From assembly GCA_026874595.1 (NCBI GenBank), contig CM049306.1, forward strand, positions 77,145,142 to 77,209,141: DNA of 64,000 bases, in the 5' to 3' direction. Shown one piece after another: positions 60,083 through 64,000 of the stretch. This DNA is from Sipunculus nudus. Lineage: Eukaryota > Annelida > Sipuncula > Golfingiida > Sipunculidae. Numbering within the stretch: position 1 is the first letter of the stretch; the number at the start of each line of letters is the position of its first letter. The position numbers and the translations under genes are program-made. The notes beneath the pieces are model-generated. The model was not told where the DNA came from. It made no database searches and was given only the letters and a program-made list of their open reading frames with translations.

Positions 60083-63000
60083 GGATGTGCCTACTCACCA
60101 TACATAATAAAGGCGCAAACACGGTCCAACAGATCCTGAACCACGGATTAATACGGTAGCCGATCATCATCTGGATATTGTCGTAAAACCGACCACCACC
60201 TGTAATTAAAAGGAAAGTAGCATTATGCACAATTACTAGGTATGTCGGGATGCACGGAAGTGGTGTACCTATTTATAGGGACCTATATAACATCTTGTCC
60301 TCAATTGCTTGTAATCTGCAGCTTCTGTTTCACAGTCAATAGGGCTTCCTTCATGATGAGATTAAAGGGGAAACAGAGCTGCAAGTAAGGACGGGCATTG
60401 ATCTTTTTATTTTAATGAAATATGTCGTGAATAACACTAAACAGACAACCATTCAGCCCAAATCCCAGGGACAAAAAAAACTGTTATTTTAAATAAAAGT
60501 ACAGAAATTAGTGAAAGATCTGCAGATTTATGTAGACATCCATATATAATTTAATGAATATAATTTACTACTGTAATATCTTATGTTAACATCATATTCA
60601 TCAGTTTCCAGTACACATTTTAATCTTCAGCTGCCATCAATTTATCGTTACCAACTATTAACAGTAATATACTTCTAGACTTGCAGCACGTTAAAAACTT
60701 TTCTTCACTTCTTTACAAGAGGAAGCAAACGGTTTATAAAATTGGAAATTTTATAAACCATTATATTTTAAAGAGAAAATTATATTTAGTGTATATTTAA
60801 CCCTACTGGGGTATGAATAGGCCACTTTATATGTCGAAAACATGTATTAATAATAAACAAATACTGAATTCCTAAATAATACAAGTCATTTAAAGATGTA
60901 GACTTACCATAAATCCAAGCTACTGTGATACATTCAAAGAAACAGACGAACAGAAGAGTCATACCGCTGGCAGCGTAATAATCGAAGATTTGAAATACGA
61001 ACATCCCGCCCTGTAAGAGATTACAAAATCCCACCTGTCAACCCATTTATGGTGTGTATGTTTTTCTCATTATATACTAGATGCGTGTACTGAACGATAT
61101 CTTATATAAGTGACACAAGGCCGATTACTTACAATGATATTGTCTTCACCTGCAAATTTAGGTATTTTCATTATTTATGCATTTAAAAACGGACCGAACT
61201 GCCCCGCTATTGAAGTTTGAAGGACATTTGCACCACCAACATGGGTTCGTATCCGGAATATTTCCCCCTGAACAAAATGTTTACGTAACATAATTAACAT
61301 AGTCCAATCTGCATGGATTCTAATGACGGTTTCCTTACTGGTACCTTACTGGTATTTGTTATTGTTTCATTATTTCAGCGTTAGACAAGTAATTTATATA
61401 TAAATATGAAAGAATAAAGTTCAACACAAACAAGCCCTGTTTAAGCCCTAGACATTCCACTTATACTGATGAAACAAGTTTTTTTTTAACTTAAAACCAT
61501 AAAAGGTAACAATACAGTCAAATTATCCGGTAAATGTCTACCTGTATAAGACATTTCAGATAATCTATAATTTAAGAATATTTTTTTTCTCAAAAAGTGT
61601 GTGTGTGTGAGGAATTTTTAAAGTAACTGATACACGTATTTCTCCGTGACTGAACTTGCCCTGGTTATGAAGGCCAGGCCTATGGCAAATGAGAGTAAAA
61701 CATATCCCGCAGTGAATACTGCCCGGTTCACGCGGCGACGTAATTTCGGAAAGATGTCCGTACACACGGTGATCACCGACTCACAACCTACAAACTGTAA
61801 CCATAAATAAAAGCATCAATAGTAGCACTACGTTATTCCAGGAAAAGGAATTATTTATAAAACGCACAACTACATGTACTGGAAGGGAAAATGTCAGATA
61901 AAAGCAACCACAGGGACCATGCTACCAATATACATACAATTAATATACAGATTATTGTAATTAAGTTCATTCATCTACATTGTTTCCCATGGTTGAGACT
62001 TTTATTATTATTTGCAGTACACGAACTAAATGTTTACTAGGATTCCCAGCTAAATCCGTTGGAAATTTTTTTTACGAACACCAAGATCGTTTGAAACGGA
62101 ATCTTGTAATGCCAGAAAAAGTGTAAGGGTATATCATATGCAATATTATTATTATTTTCACTAATAATATATTACATGTGTATACAATTTATACATTTTT
62201 TTCTCCTATAATCACAAAATAAATACACACAGACAGAATATAATTAAATATTATGCATTGATAAAACAGAATACGATATATATATGTATATATATTATAC
62301 CTACCTGGCTATCAAGACCAAGTAGAAAAATCATAATAAAAAATAAAGCGGACCACAAGGGCGCCAGGGGCATCTGAGTGACAGCTTTAGGGTAGGCTAT
62401 AAACGCCAGGCCTGGACCTAGGGATATAAGGAAAATATATCGCAGATAAATACATATAAATTGTTATGATTATTAACATTATAAAATGTTATGATTATAG
62501 GGTTGTAACGGGTATAGGTACTATCCGTGTTGGATTCGAGCACACCTGAGACGGAACATTCTCACAAAATCACAACATCGAAACTATAGCATAACTGGTT
62601 TTACTTTTGCGAAGACAAGGCGTGTGAATGAGTACCGGGACTGCACCTTGTACAGCTTCGTATCAGTATTAGTCAGAAACAAGCTAGATTCAAAATTGAT
62701 ATTTATGCGAGTAAAATGTCAAAACCTGCTGCCCTATACGTATACACGAGTCTTGAAACAGAAATCTCGGTTAAAATGACTTGAGTCTTCCTTCCAGCAC
62801 TAGTTATGATCACATGAAAGATATTTTTGTATTGCGTTAGCATTTGAGGTAATACAGAGAATTAATCGGAATGCATCATCATCAACATAGTACCTCAACT
62901 TGACACGAATGTCGATCATTCGATATGCTGTCTGGTTTCAGCAAACTGCAATGGATTTTCTTTAGTATGCTGAGTGGAAAAGGTCTCTGTCTTCTTTTTT

Positions 63001-63532
63001 TTTAACAAAATAAGGGCGTAGTTCTGTAATTCTTAGCACTTTACTTTTTTAATTTCTTATATCTCTAAATCAGTTCATCGAGGAGATTTATTACATACCT
63101 TTGTCTGCGACCTTGCCTACGTCACCATGACCTTGCTCGTACGCCATAAAACCAAGAACAGAGAAAATGGCGAACCCTGCGAAGAAACTGGTCCCACTGT
63201 TGATGAATGCGATGATGATGCAGTCCCTGAAACAGTTATAAAAAACAGTTTCTACACACAGGTGTGAAGTTTGGTAGGTGTAACAAAGAGCTTTTTTTTC
63301 AAAGCATCCTTTTTTCCAAAGTATCCACTATTTGTTTCATACTACTACTACTTTTACAACTTCTACTACTACTAAGACTACTACTTATCATTATAAAAGT
63401 TATTGTTGTTTTCATCTAATGCATTTACCTGTAGCAGTTGTTATTGAACTTGTTGTAGCTCCCGAGCGCCTGGAGGGCACCGTTAGCGATGGCGTAGGAG
63501 AAAAACACCTGGGTACCTGCGTCAATCCATAC
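57293..63532 (-). CDS. SLC6 Na+/Cl--dependent transporter (GABA/taurine/creatine-like subfamily), TM6 to C-terminus; 5' part outside
   Basis: Exons in gene order: 63429-63532, 63099-63226, 62305-62417, 61660-61794, 60908-61010, 60099-60199, 59468-59647, 57293-57433. All junctions are in frame; 335 codons are visible including the stop. SLC6 proteins are 12-TM plasma-membrane symporters that import amino acids, osmolytes or neurotransmitters with Na+ and Cl-. Landmarks are the TM6 region [20 protein letters not shown] with [64 protein letters not shown] (TM8, Na2 site), [20 protein letters not shown] and [13 protein letters not shown]. The last exon is a Lys/Glu-rich cytoplasmic tail ending KDMDRL. 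The ALGSYN and CY signatures favour the GAT/taurine/creatine/betaine branch; the substrate cannot be told. The first intron past the visible part begins at 63533. Confidence 0.95.
57849..57906 (-). repeat. tRNA-derived sequence (SINE head or tRNA pseudogene)
   Basis: On the minus strand TGGCTCAAGGGTAGAGC matches a tRNA A box with a perfect D stem (GCTC/GAGC). It is followed by CAGGTCTCAAAGCCGG in place of the anticodon arm and GGAGGTCGAGGC as a degenerate B box. Flanks are repeat-like (poly-C, GGGTTAGCGCACTGCAGG). No acceptor stem pairs, so not a working tRNA. Confidence 0.6.
58449..58562. repeat. Dispersed repeat beginning GGGGCGGATCCAGGATTT, copy 2
   Basis: The same start, G-runs and CCAACCCAGGAGGACTAATG block as at 8369-8520, followed by a TA tract. 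Located in the last SLC6 intron. Confidence 0.75.
60034..60080. repeat. (TA)n microsatellite just past a splice donor
   Basis: TA tract beginning about 18 bp beyond the donor of the 60099-60199 exon in gene orientation. Confidence 0.97.
61660..61794 (-). CDS. SLC6 exon with a GC splice donor
   Basis: It reads [20 protein letters not shown], then [20 protein letters not shown] and AFITR. The in-frame join to GGMFVFQ in the next exon requires the donor AGG|GCAAGT at 61659, a GC-AG intron with an otherwise consensus site. No GT in the vicinity restores the frame as well. Confidence 0.85.
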
Positions 63533-63857
63533 CTACAGGATGGAAAAAAGCATTGATTTATAACACAAACAAACAAATATTAACCTGATTTGTAATTCAC
63601 ATATATATGTTATAATTACACAGTATAAAATGCAATTTTTTATCTAATTTTTATATTAACTTTGTGAGTGAAACTATAAAGCAATAACAGGGATTGTATG
63701 CAAAAAACGTATGAAATGATACTGTACATGTATTTTATTTATGTGCTTTTGAACGATTATAAAATCTATGAGGGCTAGGAGAGATCTAAAAGGCCTTAGA
63801 AAGGTGAAGACACTATAAAATGTTACAAATAATATTCCTAACATATGGGTTAGGCAA

Positions 63858-64000
63858 AAAAAGGTTTGGTTCTCAGGCACTTTTTTCTCAGAAATTACTG
63901 CAGGCGGGCGATTTTTTTTACCTCTATTTTTTTTTTTTTTTTTTTTTTTCGATAAAAACGTCATATGATCAGGGAAAAGGATGATAATAACAATTTTTTT
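63858..64000. mobile_element. Family B inverted-repeat element, cut by the window edge
   Basis: GGTTTGGTTCTCAGGCAC, then GCAGGCGGGCGATTTTTTT and the core TCATATGATCAGG in the same order as other copies. The 96-codon minus-strand ORF over it is an artefact. Confidence 0.8.

Overview
The window is eukaryotic nuclear DNA from an invertebrate animal, most likely a bivalve mollusc or another lophotrochozoan. The evidence is AT-rich sequence, short phase-consistent exons with GT-AG introns, long (TA)n tracts, many short inverted-repeat elements, and a gene set of an animal lipoxygenase, an AprA/PhoPQ-related secreted protein and an SLC6 transporter. The species call is inference; the gene calls rest on exon translations that join in frame. 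All three real genes lie on the minus strand, and most long ORFs are shadows or repeats.

Layout from left to right. Bases 1-6345 are a degenerate 22-bp minisatellite with longer-range duplications. Bases 6724-34857 hold a lipoxygenase gene, read right to left, with 13 exons encoding 571 residues from the PLAT domain to the second iron-ligand motif; the C-terminal ~100 residues are not visible. Its introns carry a 170-bp array made of copies of its own exon 9, a probable plus-strand spliced noncoding RNA (about 16.7-18.6 kb), a hAT transposase relic, CTGCT/GAGCA-rich islands and several inverted-repeat elements. Bases 34858-40410 are intergenic, with small elements and a decayed LINE. Bases 40411-50347 hold a complete 15-exon, 491-residue secreted AprA/PhoPQ-related protein gene; one intron contains a 41-bp minisatellite built from the adjoining exon end and its splice donor. 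Bases 50348-57292 are intergenic, with an SLC16-like pseudogene and more short elements. Bases 57293-63532 hold the 3' two thirds (TM6 to stop) of an SLC6 neurotransmitter/osmolyte transporter that continues past the right edge.

The three genes (lipid peroxidation, secreted hydrolase-like protein, Na+/Cl- symporter) share no obvious pathway, and I see no cluster logic. The most unusual signals are two tandem arrays seeded from exon/splice-site junctions of two neighbouring genes, a lipoxygenase with Tyr where the first iron-binding His is expected, and a spliced RNA candidate inside the lipoxygenase gene.
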